Source of the DNA: UBA6176 sp032119375 | GTDB lineage: Bacteria; Verrucomicrobiota; Verrucomicrobiia; Limisphaerales; UBA9464 | Reading direction: 5' to 3' | NCBI GenBank assembly: GCA_964430505.1 | Contig: CAYSGH010000019.1 | Location: 1 to 61,042 of the forward strand | DNA: 61,042 nucleotides | In this document: piece after piece, positions 18,901 to 26,063 of the stretch | Position numbering within the stretch: position 1 is the stretch's first letter | Layout of the letters: every line of letters begins with the position of its first letter | The notes under the pieces: model-generated | What the model saw: only the letters and a program-made list of their open reading frames with translations | Told to the model about the DNA's origin: nothing | Databases searched by the model: none | Translations under genes and position numbers: made by a program

Positions 18901-19789
18901 CATCCACCGGCACGCGGCGAAACCTTCCACCCCCCTCGTTCCGATACAGCACGTCCACCTCGCCGTGCTCCAGCAACCCGCCGTTCTCGCGGACCGTCAA
19001 TCGCCCCCGAAGGTCCGGGTCCGACACCGGCCTCCCGAAGACCCGGGTCACCGTCGGCTTCCCGTCCACCATGCGCACCGAGATGGGAAGGTTGAACGCG
19101 TCGCGCATCGTCCAGGACCGGTAGTTCGCCGCGTAGAAGTCCAGCTTGCCGTCCCCGTCCACGTCCGCCACCGCCAGGGACATCGGCGTCTCTTCCGACC
19201 CCACCCCGGCCTTGCCCGTGACCTCGGCGAAGCGCCCGCCCCCGTCGTTGACGAAGGCCCGGACGCCGCGTCCCACCCCCCCCACCAACAAGTCCTCGTC
19301 CCCGTCCCCATCGAGGTCTGCAAACACCGCGCCCGTCGAATACTGGCCATCGCATCCCACCCCCGACGCGGCCGTCACCTCGTCGAACCGCCACCCGCCC
19401 CGGTTCAAGTACAGCGCGTTCGCACCCTCCAGGCGGCACAGGTACAGGTCCACCCAGCCATCCCCGTTGACGTCCGCCAACGCCACGCCCGAGCCGTTCA
19501 GATAGATGTGGTTGGTAAGGGAGGCTCGTTCGCCCAGCACGTTGGTGAAGGCGACGCCAGTCTCGGACGCAGCCCGCAGCCGGAAGCCCACCGGACGGGA
19601 CGGATCACCGGCGGGCTGGACGACCCGCCGACGATGCCCCTCGCCCGCCTGCCACTCCGCCCCGACCAACGTGGGCCATGCCAGCCATGCCAGCCATGCC
19701 AGCAACACGCGCCAAAACCAGGCCCCATCCTCTCGCCAGCCACGTCGTGCACGCCATGGCGACAGACTTTCGGAAAACGGGTGGGACAT
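15992..19789 (-). CDS. FG-GAP/VCBS and ASPIC-UnbV repeat protein, upstream paralogue
   Basis: A 1265-residue secreted protein, paralogous to the next gene. A hydrophobic export segment (about 25-44) contains LAWLAWLAW, encoded by three perfect 9-bp repeats. FG-GAP signatures include DVNGDGWVDLYLCRLEG, DLDGDGDEDLLVGG and DFDGDGRPDLVFAN. There are two ASPIC/UnbV domains: about 570-656 (GPPGNPVGIGARIRLVGG, GGGRYLSADAPQRVF) and about 1176-1263 (GPAGNPDGIGTRLRLV, REVQAGSGQGSQSS). The shared two-module plan implies that internal duplication preceded the tandem gene duplication. The start is ATG 19789, with no strong ribosome-binding site. Function beyond extracellular binding cannot be inferred. 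Confidence 0.9.
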   Translation of the reverse strand: MSHPFSESLSPWRARRGWREDGAWFWRVLLAWLAWLAWPTLVGAEWQAGEGHRRRVVQPAGDPSRPVGFRLRAASETGVAFTNVLGERASLTNHIYLNGSGVALADVNGDGWVDLYLCRLEGANALYLNRGGWRFDEVTAASGVGCDGQYSTGAVFADLDGDGDEDLLVGGVGRGVRAFVNDGGGRFAEVTGKAGVGSEETPMSLAVADVDGDGKLDFYAANYRSWTMRDAFNLPISVRMVDGKPTVTRVFGRPVSDPDLRGRLTVRENGGLLEHGEVDVLYRNEGGGRFRRVPVDGPAFRDALDRPLPGPLFEWGLGAAFRDLDGDGLPDLYVCNDFHSLDRLWMNRGDGSFRAAPPAALRKGSWFGMGVDFGDLDRDGHDDFLVVDMLSRDPVKRQVQVGSHMRRDHPPGRVDDRPEYSRNTMFWGRGDGTWQEAALASGLHATEWSWTPVFLDVDLDGFEDVLVTTGFERDVQDADVAARLEEARRRESIPDARALEMRREFPPLREPNLAFRNLGGRRFEDASAAWGFDHAGISQGLALADLDNDGDLDAVVNNLNGPAWLLENVGVGPRVAVRLAGPPGNPVGIGARIRLVGGAVRQEQEVQGGGRYLSADAPQRVFATGGRVEGLSLEVEWPGPGRRRSVVRGVVPNSIYEVRFDAAVPSRDSGAVRGVHGPASDSLFVDVSNRLGHRHVEPVHDDFERQPLLPRKLSQLGPCVAWLDVDGDGRDELFVGTGAGGSLAGHRVAPDGSWSPLPKEPWAAPVPVDHGGIVGWRSAPGIGSVLAAVALHESAASDGPALIEYPCGASRPSAHVFGWPSSAGALALGIDRKGGALLFVAGRNLPGRYPEPSSSLLLRPGAGGWQTDAGLSRALEGVGMVTGAVWTDLDVDGQAELVLACDWGTPRVFALVPDGLRERTRDWGLDSLSGCWNAVVSGDFDGDGRPDLVFANWGTNTRHEPYRGDRGIRLYHGDFAGRGSVDIVEAWHHPARGWLPWRVHSELAPALPFVAARFPTHRALAAADIPGLLGALASGTRHVEARVFESMLMLNRVATGGRFEARALPREAQMAPAMGLAVADFDGDGLEDLFVAQNFFANDTTTERYDAGFGLVLMGDGAGELAPMSAVASGVRLLGEQRGVAVSDYNGDGRPDVAVGQNAGPTAVLENRGGRPGLRVVLRGPAGNPDGIGTRLRLVLEGGGAGPLREVQAGSGQGSQSSTAIVLGMAREAEALEVGWPGAAPRRLALPKGARRVVVGHPDHVEVVP
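19675..19701 (-). repeat. Three perfect 9-bp tandem repeats in a signal segment
   Basis: GCCATGCCA occurs three times in a row and encodes LAWLAWLAW on the minus strand, inside the export signal of the FG-GAP protein. Copy-number change by slippage would stay in frame and alter only the length of the hydrophobic stretch. Confidence 0.8.
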
Positions 19790-19885
19790 GACGCCACGAG
19801 GATACCCACGAACCCATCGGGCGCACCCGCGAACATCAGCCCCCGCAAGCGCCGCATCGCAAGCCCGGCCCCCAGAGACCCTGGA

Positions 19886-21703
19886 TCACGGCCTCACCCT
19901 GCGCCCGACCACCGCCGCCGGATCCGTGTCACCCCGGATCCAGTCCGCCAGCAACCCCGCCTCGTGCTCCGTCAAACGCCCGTCCTTCACGAACGACGGC
20001 ATCCGGTCGTTGCGACTCCCATAAAACCTCGCGTGGGTGGGGTCCGCGATCACGCCCACCACCCACTCGCGCGAGCCCCAGCCCGTGAGGTCGGGCGCGG
20101 ACGCCTCGTCATCGGGCTTGCGAAACGCATGGCAATCCGTGCAGCCAAAGGTCTCGCGCACGTGCACGCGGCCCTTCTCGATCAGGGCGGCCTCCGACGC
20201 ATCCTTGTCCCGCTGGCCCGGCAACGCCGCCTCGGCGCTGACGGCGGCAATCATCGCCTCCAACGCCCCGGGGTTGGACGCGTGACGCTTCGGGAGCTTG
20301 TTCACCACGTACTTCACCATCTTGCCGTCCCGGAACTTCGTGCCGCCGTAGTACGCATGGTTGGTCACCTGGGACGGCTCGAGGAGCCCGGCCAGCCACG
20401 ACCGCGACCCAAACCCCTTCAGGTCCGGAGCGCTGGGCAACTCGGCGGTCACCAACCCCTGGCCGTCGTGCCCATCATACCGATGGCACGACGCGCAATG
20501 CTGGGCGAACAGCCTCGGCCCGGCCGTGCCGGGGTCGGCCCGCAGGAGCGCGGCCGCCCCCGAGGGTGGGATGCCGCCGTTGGCCTTGATGAGGGCCACG
20601 GCGCGGTCGGAGGCCTCCCGCGCCCCCCGTACGGCGGCTTGATAACCCGCGTTGCTCGCATCGGATTGAAGCGAACGAAACGTGAGGCCGAGCGCGCCGA
20701 GCAGCAGGACCACGAGGAAGCCAATGTTGAAGCGGTGCCCGAGACGCCAGTTTCCCAGCAAGGGCATGGCCCCCAGCAAGCCCAGCACCGCGCCCGGGAC
20801 AAGGATGGCCCCCACCAACTCCCCGTGATGCCCAAACCACGAGGTCAGCACCTCCAGCTTCAGGAACTCAAACAGGAACAGGAAGTACCACTCGGGCCGC
20901 GCCGCGTTGAACGGCTGCGTGGCGTCCGCCGGGGCATGCAGCTCCGCGCCATGATGCCGCAACGTCAGGTACAACACCGCCGCCATCACCGCGAGGCAGG
21001 CGACGCCGTCCATCAACACCTGGTCGGGCCAGAACCGCCCCTCGGGCTTTCGCAGGGGTTGCTTGGCCGTGATGCCGTGCCGCCGGAACAACGCCACGTG
21101 CGCCGCCACCGCCGCCACCATCAACGCGGGCAGCACGCCCGCGTGCAACGCAAAGAATCGCGTCAACGTGTGGTTCCCATACTCCGTGCCGCCCACCACC
21201 AGCTTCTGCAACGCCGGCCCCACCAGCGGCGTGATCCCCATCAAGGCCGTCGCCACCTTCGTGGCCCCGTATCCCTTCTGGTCCCACGGCAACAAGTAGC
21301 CCGTCAGGCCCAGCCCCAGCGTCAGCAGCATCAACGCCACGCCAAACCAGTAGTTCACCTCCCGCGGGGCCTTGTACGCGCCGTCGATCACCACCTGCAA
21401 CAGGTGCAAGACCAGCAACACGTGCATCGCCTGCGCCGTGAAGTGATGCAGCCCGCGCAACAGCCAGCCCCCCGTCATCTCATGCTGGATGTAGTACACG
21501 CTCTCCCACGCCGTCGTGGCGCTCGGGCTGTACGCCATCCACAGCACGATCCCCGTGATCACCTGCACCGCGAAGCAGAACGTCAGCGTGCTCCCCCACA
21601 CGTACCGCCATCGCGCCCCGCCCGGGATCCGCTCGAACAACACCTCGTGCACCAACGAGCGAACCCCCGTCCGCGAGTCCAGCCAATCCACCAGGCGCCT
21701 CAT
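19886..21703 (-). CDS. Cytochrome b6/subunit IV fused to two c-type heme domains
   Basis: A 605-residue membrane subunit of a quinol:cytochrome c oxidoreductase. The N-terminal b6-like part carries heme-b ligands H86/H100 in helix B (GLHHFTAQAMHVLLVLH) and H187/H202 in helix D; the 15-residue spacing in helix D is that of b6f-type rather than mitochondrial-type cytochrome b. A subunit IV-like part follows with the quinol-site motif PEWY at 270-273. After further membrane segments come two cytochrome c domains, CASCH at 403-407 and CTDCH at 521-525. These probably carry electrons from the Rieske protein to a downstream acceptor in the periplasm. The start ATG 21703 overlaps the Rieske stop as ATGA. 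I see no equivalent of the extra Cys35 that binds heme c' in b6f. The frame extends to 21757, but that would overlap the Rieske gene. Confidence 0.94.
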   Translation of the reverse strand: MRRLVDWLDSRTGVRSLVHEVLFERIPGGARWRYVWGSTLTFCFAVQVITGIVLWMAYSPSATTAWESVYYIQHEMTGGWLLRGLHHFTAQAMHVLLVLHLLQVVIDGAYKAPREVNYWFGVALMLLTLGLGLTGYLLPWDQKGYGATKVATALMGITPLVGPALQKLVVGGTEYGNHTLTRFFALHAGVLPALMVAAVAAHVALFRRHGITAKQPLRKPEGRFWPDQVLMDGVACLAVMAAVLYLTLRHHGAELHAPADATQPFNAARPEWYFLFLFEFLKLEVLTSWFGHHGELVGAILVPGAVLGLLGAMPLLGNWRLGHRFNIGFLVVLLLGALGLTFRSLQSDASNAGYQAAVRGAREASDRAVALIKANGGIPPSGAAALLRADPGTAGPRLFAQHCASCHRYDGHDGQGLVTAELPSAPDLKGFGSRSWLAGLLEPSQVTNHAYYGGTKFRDGKMVKYVVNKLPKRHASNPGALEAMIAAVSAEAALPGQRDKDASEAALIEKGRVHVRETFGCTDCHAFRKPDDEASAPDLTGWGSREWVVGVIADPTHARFYGSRNDRMPSFVKDGRLTEHEAGLLADWIRGDTDPAAVVGRRVRP

Positions 21704-22248
21704 GACACCACCACCTTCTCGCGGATGCCCGTGCGGAATTGCACGAACCGGACCCACACCTCGTCGCCCTTCAATTCCACCTCCAACCCGTCCATCCCGC
21801 GCGGGCTCGGCGACTTTGGGTCGTTGATCGAGCCATCCATCGCAAACGTGCTGTCATGGCACGGGCAAAAGAACGACTTCTTCTCCGAGCGATAATCCAC
21901 GAAGCAGCCCGCATGCGGGCACACCGAGTGCAACGCCTGCACGGCTCGCTCGCCCGTGCGCCGCAGATAGATCGCCCCCAGCGGCACGTCCGGCTCCCGC
22001 GTCCACCCATCCCGCCGCCCCGCCACGACCGTCACCCTCCGCGGCGTGCCATCCTCGGGCAGCGCCGACAACATCCCCACCCGAACCAGGCCGCCGCCGC
22101 CGGACTCCTGCGCCAAGGGGTCCAGCCACGCCACCAGGCCCGCGCCCGCCGGCACCAACAGGCAACATCCGCCCACCACCCCGGCCGCGGCCTCCCTCAA
22201 GAATGCCCGACGGCCTTCCGCCGGGCTCGTTTCGACTGGTTTTGACAT
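21700..22248 (-). CDS. Rieske [2Fe-2S] subunit of a quinol:cytochrome c oxidoreductase
   Basis: A 182-residue protein. An N-terminal twin-arginine-like segment (RRAFLREAAAGVVGG) precedes a hydrophobic anchor. The Rieske cluster motifs are CPHAG and SFFCPCHDSTF, supplying two Cys and two His; the flanking Cys of CPHAGC and CPC would form the usual disulfide. It transfers electrons from quinol to the fused c-type hemes of the downstream gene, with which it overlaps by 4 bp. The start ATG 22248 is chosen: the frame stays open to 22554 but only through the purine/pyrimidine repeat element, giving GRGKGEEGRGKREGG-like low-complexity sequence. Confidence 0.94.
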   Translation of the reverse strand: MSKPVETSPAEGRRAFLREAAAGVVGGCCLLVPAGAGLVAWLDPLAQESGGGGLVRVGMLSALPEDGTPRRVTVVAGRRDGWTREPDVPLGAIYLRRTGERAVQALHSVCPHAGCFVDYRSEKKSFFCPCHDSTFAMDGSINDPKSPSPRGMDGLEVELKGDEVWVRFVQFRTGIREKVVVS

Positions 22249-22340
22249 GCGCTCATGGCCCGGAAACAGCCCATGGGGACGGCCGGGACCGCCGGAAGTT
22301 GGGCCGCTTTCCAAGTTTTGCCAGCGCGAAGGCAACCATG

Positions 22341-22520
22341 GGGGAGCGGGGAGCGGGGAGCGGGGAGCGGGAGGCGATGGACGCGCCGCCGCGAGGATGC
22401 GCATCGCTTCACCCCTTCCCTCTTCCCCCTTCCCTCTTCCCCCTTCCCTCTTCCCCCTTCCCTCTTCCCCCTTCCCCCTTCCCCGCTTCTCGCACCCCGC
22501 CCCTCGCTTCTCGCTTCTCG
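22341..22520. repeat. Paired-arm low-complexity element, copy 1
   Basis: This fills most of the 333-bp gap between the Rieske gene and tRNA-Gly. The left arm is four tandem copies of GGGGAGC (22341-22368). The right arm is four tandem copies of the 14-mer CTTCCCTCTTCCCC (22415-22470), then two CTTCCCC, then GCTTCTCGC-type repeats up to about 22520. The arms are G-rich and C-rich on the same strand, so they could pair or form G-quadruplexes on opposite strands. Related elements are at 46326-46490 and 50661-50785. Confidence 0.85.
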
Positions 22521-22581
22521 CTGAATCAAAATCAGCGCTTGCCACCTTGGCCATGGGATCGATAGAACAAGCGCGTTCGGT

Positions 22582-22658
22582 GCGAGTGTAGCTCAGCCTG
22601 GTAGAGCGTCACCTTGCCAAGGTGAATGTCGAGGGTTCGAATCCCTTCACTCGCTCCA
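22582..22658 (+). tRNA. tRNA-Gly (anticodon GCC)
   Basis: A complete 77-nt cloverleaf with encoded CCA. The acceptor stem GCGAGTG (22582-22588) pairs with CACTCGC (22648-22654). The D-arm is GCTC/GAGC, the anticodon stem TCACC/GGTGA encloses TTGCCAA, and the T-arm is GAGGG-TTCGAAT-CCCTT. The discriminator is U73, as usual for bacterial tRNA-Gly. GCC reads GGC and GGU codons. Confidence 0.97.
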
Positions 22659-22867
22659 TCTTCCCTTCCTCCGTTCTCCCGATCCTCGATTCCTTGAGTT
22701 GGAATTCCGCCTCCCGACCTTTCGCGCCTGCACCACCATCAGGCTGTGACGACGGGCTCAGGGCACCCCGATTGCCCCAGGTGGTTCCAAGACGCCCGCC
22801 GTGAATCGCCGCGCGACGACGAGGGCTTCCCGCGCCCCGTTGGCATCACGGGCACACGTCAACAACC

Positions 22868-23638
22868 TCAGCCAGCACGGTCTCCGTCCCCCACGAACAC
22901 CTCGCGGAGCGGATCGAACGACGGGTCGCAAAACCCCAGGTGGGAGTGTCGTCGCCAACCCTCGGCCCATTCGACGCCCGTGGCGCCCTCGCGGGCCACC
23001 TGCCGCGAGAAGTCGTCCATCGCGACCAGGTACGAGTCCATCCCTTGGCTGCGGTCGAGCCATTCCTTCTGGCTGGCATGACACGCGAGCGCCTCGCGCT
23101 TGCGCGCATGCTCCAACGACGTGTCCACGAACGCGTCCGCGCGCACCGGGCGCCCCATGGCGTCGTGCAAGCCATGGGGTAGCGCGTGGTAGATGCGCAC
23201 CGGCCAGTCGCCGGCCGGGAAGGGCGGGAGCGTCTCCAGGTTCGGCATGCCCCGGGCAAACGCCGCCGTCACCGCCAGGCGCGACACCACCATGTGATCC
23301 TCCATGTAGTCCTCCGGAGAATGCGTGAGGATCACCGATGGCCGCGCAATCCGGACCACGGCCGCCACCCGCCGGATCATCTCGGGGGTGTAGAACGCCT
23401 CAAGGTCGGGGGCGATCGGCGGATGCCACGTGGCCCCCAGGACGGCGGCGGCCGCCTGGGCCTCGCGCGCCCGCACTTCGGCAAGCTCCGGCCCGGGAAT
23501 CGTCGCGGACCCGAGGTTGCCCCGGCACACGTTGAAGCAATGAAGTCCCCATCCGCGGCGCGCCATCGCCAGCATGGTGCCCGCCATGCAGAACTCGATG
23601 TCGTCCGGATGGGCCGCAATCGCGAGCAGGGATGGCAT
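22868..23638 (-). CDS. PIG-L family (LmbE-like) zinc deacetylase
   Basis: A 256-residue enzyme of the GlcNAc-PI deacetylase / LmbE family, which removes acetyl groups from N-acetylglucosaminyl conjugates in a zinc-dependent reaction. The zinc/catalytic motif AHPDD lies at 9-13 in LLAIAAHPDDIEF, and the second metal region is ILTHSPEDYMEDH. The start ATG 23638 is chosen because the AHPDD motif sits about 8 residues from the N-terminus in this family. The stop of the upstream oxidoreductase gene is 13 nt away, so the two form an operon that probably acts on an amino-sugar derivative. The exact substrate is unknown. Confidence 0.92.
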   Translation of the reverse strand: MPSLLAIAAHPDDIEFCMAGTMLAMARRGWGLHCFNVCRGNLGSATIPGPELAEVRAREAQAAAAVLGATWHPPIAPDLEAFYTPEMIRRVAAVVRIARPSVILTHSPEDYMEDHMVVSRLAVTAAFARGMPNLETLPPFPAGDWPVRIYHALPHGLHDAMGRPVRADAFVDTSLEHARKREALACHASQKEWLDRSQGMDSYLVAMDDFSRQVAREGATGVEWAEGWRRHSHLGFCDPSFDPLREVFVGDGDRAG

Positions 23639-23651
23639 GGCGTGGCCCGGT

Positions 23652-24680
23652 TCAGGCGACCGACACCGGACGCCCCGTGCGCGCGGACTCGTCGGCGGCA
23701 AAGAGCACCCGATGTGTCCGCAGGGCGTCGGTGAGGCTGGTCAACTCCATCTCGCGACCTTCCTGCACCGCCCGGAAGAAGGCCTCGAACTGCGTCTGGT
23801 AGGGATGGTCCTTCACGTCGCCCGAATCGACGGGCGCGAACGACAACTGGCTCCATCGGCCCTTGTCGAGGCCGGCCACGCGCGTGGAATGAAAGCGGTT
23901 GTCGAGGAGGCTGCCCTCGGACCCCACCAGGTGGGTGTGGAAGTAGTAGGGCTGGAGGCAGTCGATGACGGACGCCGTCTTGCCGAGGCGGCCATCCCGG
24001 AAGCGCACCAGCGTGGCCGACGTCGTCTCGTACTCGTAGTCCTTGAAGTGGACGCTGCGCGAACGCGCCGAGTAGCTGTGGACCTCCGCGACGTCCGACC
24101 CCATGCACAGCAGCAACGCGTCCAGCGCATGGCAACCGGCCGACAACAGGCTCGACCCGCCGCCCGACTTGCGGGTGTTCCATCGATACTGGCCGTACCA
24201 CGGCCCGATGCCGTGGTAGTAGTCCACCTCGCCGTAGTGCACCTCGCCCAGCAGGCCCGAGTCGAGGAGCGATCGCGTCGCCAGGAACTGCGCCGAATAA
24301 CGGCACTCGAAGCACACGCACGTGAGCACGCCCGACTCGCAGACGGCGTCGCGCACGGCCAGGCAGTCGTCCCATGACAACGCAACGGGCTTCTCGAGGA
24401 TGATGTGCTTCCCCGCCCGCGCCGCCGCCTGTGCATGCGCGGCATGAAGCCACGGATACGAGCAAATGCTCACCACCTCGACGGACGGGTCGCCCAGCAG
24501 GTCCTCCAGCCGGGCATGGGCTCGGATGCCATGCCCATGCCGCGCCGCCAAGGCCGCCTCGTCCAACGGACGCGACGAATGGACCGCCACCACCTTCGCC
24601 ATCCCCGTGGCCTCGATGGCCGCAATGTGCGCCGTGGCCACCCACCCATACCCAATGATGCCAACCTTCAGCTTGTTCAT
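23652..24680 (-). CDS. Gfo/Idh/MocA family NAD(P)-dependent oxidoreductase
   Basis: A 342-residue cytoplasmic sugar oxidoreductase. The N-terminal Rossmann fold has the dinucleotide motif VGIIGYGWVATAHIAAI, and the family signature EKP occurs in HIILEKPVALSWDD. The C-terminal half is the usual alpha/beta substrate domain (FKDYEYETTSATLVRF region). It is the first gene of a two-gene operon with the PIG-L deacetylase 13 nt downstream. That pairing suggests oxidation or epimerisation of a sugar or inositol-like compound that is also deacetylated; this is inference. The start is ATG 24680. Confidence 0.93.
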   Translation of the reverse strand: MNKLKVGIIGYGWVATAHIAAIEATGMAKVVAVHSSRPLDEAALAARHGHGIRAHARLEDLLGDPSVEVVSICSYPWLHAAHAQAAARAGKHIILEKPVALSWDDCLAVRDAVCESGVLTCVCFECRYSAQFLATRSLLDSGLLGEVHYGEVDYYHGIGPWYGQYRWNTRKSGGGSSLLSAGCHALDALLLCMGSDVAEVHSYSARSRSVHFKDYEYETTSATLVRFRDGRLGKTASVIDCLQPYYFHTHLVGSEGSLLDNRFHSTRVAGLDKGRWSQLSFAPVDSGDVKDHPYQTQFEAFFRAVQEGREMELTSLTDALRTHRVLFAADESARTGRPVSVA

Positions 24681-24770
24681 GGAATGTGGCGAGGCTGACC
24701 CAAGCGCGCGCGGCGGGGAAGCCTCCGGTGGGAAGGGATCGAAGGAGGAGGGATGAAGGCCGGGCGGGCC

Positions 24771-25841
24771 TCACGCCGGCGTGCAGCGCCCGGCGTCGAT
24801 GCGCCATCGGTGCAGTTCCGACGCAATCTCCCGGGGCCAGTTCTCCTCGGTGCAGGTCATGAAGACCTGGCCGCCGCCTCGATGGACGCCGTGGAGCAAC
24901 GGCAGCAACCCAGCGCGGCGCGACGCGTCCAGCTCGCCCATGACGTCGTCGATGAGCAGGACCGGCTGCACCCCGTGCACGGCCCCGAGCTGCCGGGCCT
25001 GGGCCATCTTGAGCGCGATGGCCAGCGTGCGTTTCTGGCCCTCGCTGGCATGGGATGCCGCAGGCTGGCCGTTGAGCCGCAGGACCAGGTCGTCGCGGTG
25101 CGGACCCGTCACGGTCATCCGCATGGCCCGCTCGCGGGGACGTGCCTTGGCCAGCTCCACGGCCAGGTCGCCGCGGACGGCGGGGTGATAGGACAGCTCC
25201 ACCTCGTCGCGGCCCCGCGAGACCTCGGCGTGCGCCCCGGCCACCAGCGGGGCCAAAACCGGCGTCAACGCGGCACGCGACGCCATCAGCCGCTCCCCAT
25301 GGGTCACCATCTCCGCCGTGAAGCCCGCCAACACGTCCTCGTCGGGAAGCGGTTGCCGCAGGACGGCGTTTCGCGACCGGACGGCGTGGGTGTAACGCAG
25401 GAGGGTGGCCAGGTACCCGGGCTCGGTCTGGGACAAAAGCAGGTCGATGAACCGGCGCCGGCCGCGCCCGGGCCCCTTCACCAACTGGAGGTCCTCCGTG
25501 CAGAACACGACGGCGCGCAGGACGCCGAGGTACTCGGACAGGCGGCGGATGGGTCGCTCGTCCACGGTGAGCTTGCGCTCCCGGGGGGACCAGTAGGCTC
25601 GGACCTCGTGCTGGCCGGCCGCCACGATGGTGGCCCCGACGAAGTAACCCTTCGCGCCGTGCCGGATCATCTGGGTGCCGCCAACCCCCCGGAACGATCG
25701 CAGCGTGGCCAGGAGGTAGAGGGCCTCGAGGATGTTGGTCTTTCCCTGGGCGTTGTCCCCGAGGAACACGTGGAAGCCCGGGGCCAGCTCGGCGTCGAGA
25801 CGGCCGTAGTTCCGGAAATCCCTCAGCTTGAGCCGGGCCAC
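24771..25841 (-). CDS. recF: DNA replication/repair protein RecF
   Basis: About 356 residues. RecF is an SMC-like ATPase that loads RecA at single-strand gaps with RecO and RecR. Visible motifs are the family start LKLRDFRNYGRLD, Walker A GDNAQGKT (28-35), the ABC-type signature SEGQKRTLAIALK, and Walker B PVLLIDDVMGELD. The start is ambiguous: GTG 25841 is chosen because GGGGTG lies 5 nt before it and the protein then begins at the expected distance from FRNY. GTG 25847 and TTG 25889 are alternatives. No dnaA, dnaN or gyrB is adjacent, so recF is not in its common origin-proximal context. Confidence 0.94.
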   Translation of the reverse strand: MARLKLRDFRNYGRLDAELAPGFHVFLGDNAQGKTNILEALYLLATLRSFRGVGGTQMIRHGAKGYFVGATIVAAGQHEVRAYWSPRERKLTVDERPIRRLSEYLGVLRAVVFCTEDLQLVKGPGRGRRRFIDLLLSQTEPGYLATLLRYTHAVRSRNAVLRQPLPDEDVLAGFTAEMVTHGERLMASRAALTPVLAPLVAGAHAEVSRGRDEVELSYHPAVRGDLAVELAKARPRERAMRMTVTGPHRDDLVLRLNGQPAASHASEGQKRTLAIALKMAQARQLGAVHGVQPVLLIDDVMGELDASRRAGLLPLLHGVHRGGGQVFMTCTEENWPREIASELHRWRIDAGRCTPA

Positions 25842-25990
25842 GTGCACACCCCGAGGATGCCTTGCCGACGCACGCGGCCCAACCCCCAATCGCGTGGCGC
25901 CTTCCGCAGGGGGTCCCGGATTCAGTCGGTTGAACCCCCGCCCCGTCGAGATCGCACGAAGTCCCCAGGGCGTAAGCCGGACCGAGAATG

Positions 25991-26020
25991 AAAAGGGCCG
26001 GGGGCGCGTGCCCCCGGCCC
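25991..26020 (-). terminator. Intrinsic terminator after the duplicated beta-helix gene
   Basis: A perfect 11-bp GC stem (GGGCCGGGGGC / GCCCCCGGCCC) with a 4-nt loop. On the minus strand it is followed by TTTTC. It separates the large secreted-protein gene from recF on the same strand. Confidence 0.87.
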
Positions 26021-26063
26021 GTGACGCCGGCGCGCGGGAGTGGCCCGCACGCTTGCGGCCGGT

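Noticed and set aside
17345..21895. A 1516-codon open frame on the plus strand
   Set aside because: It runs antisense through the UnbV, cytochrome b and Rieske genes and is Pro/Arg-rich. Long open antisense frames are expected in this high-GC sequence.
22415..22484. Tandem pyrimidine repeats as a possible CRISPR array
   Set aside because: Units are 7 and 14 bp with no spacers, and no cas genes are nearby.
22249..22554. N-terminal extension of the Rieske protein
   Set aside because: The extension is GRGKGEEG-type low complexity read from the repeat element; the twin-arginine-like segment starts just after ATG 22248.
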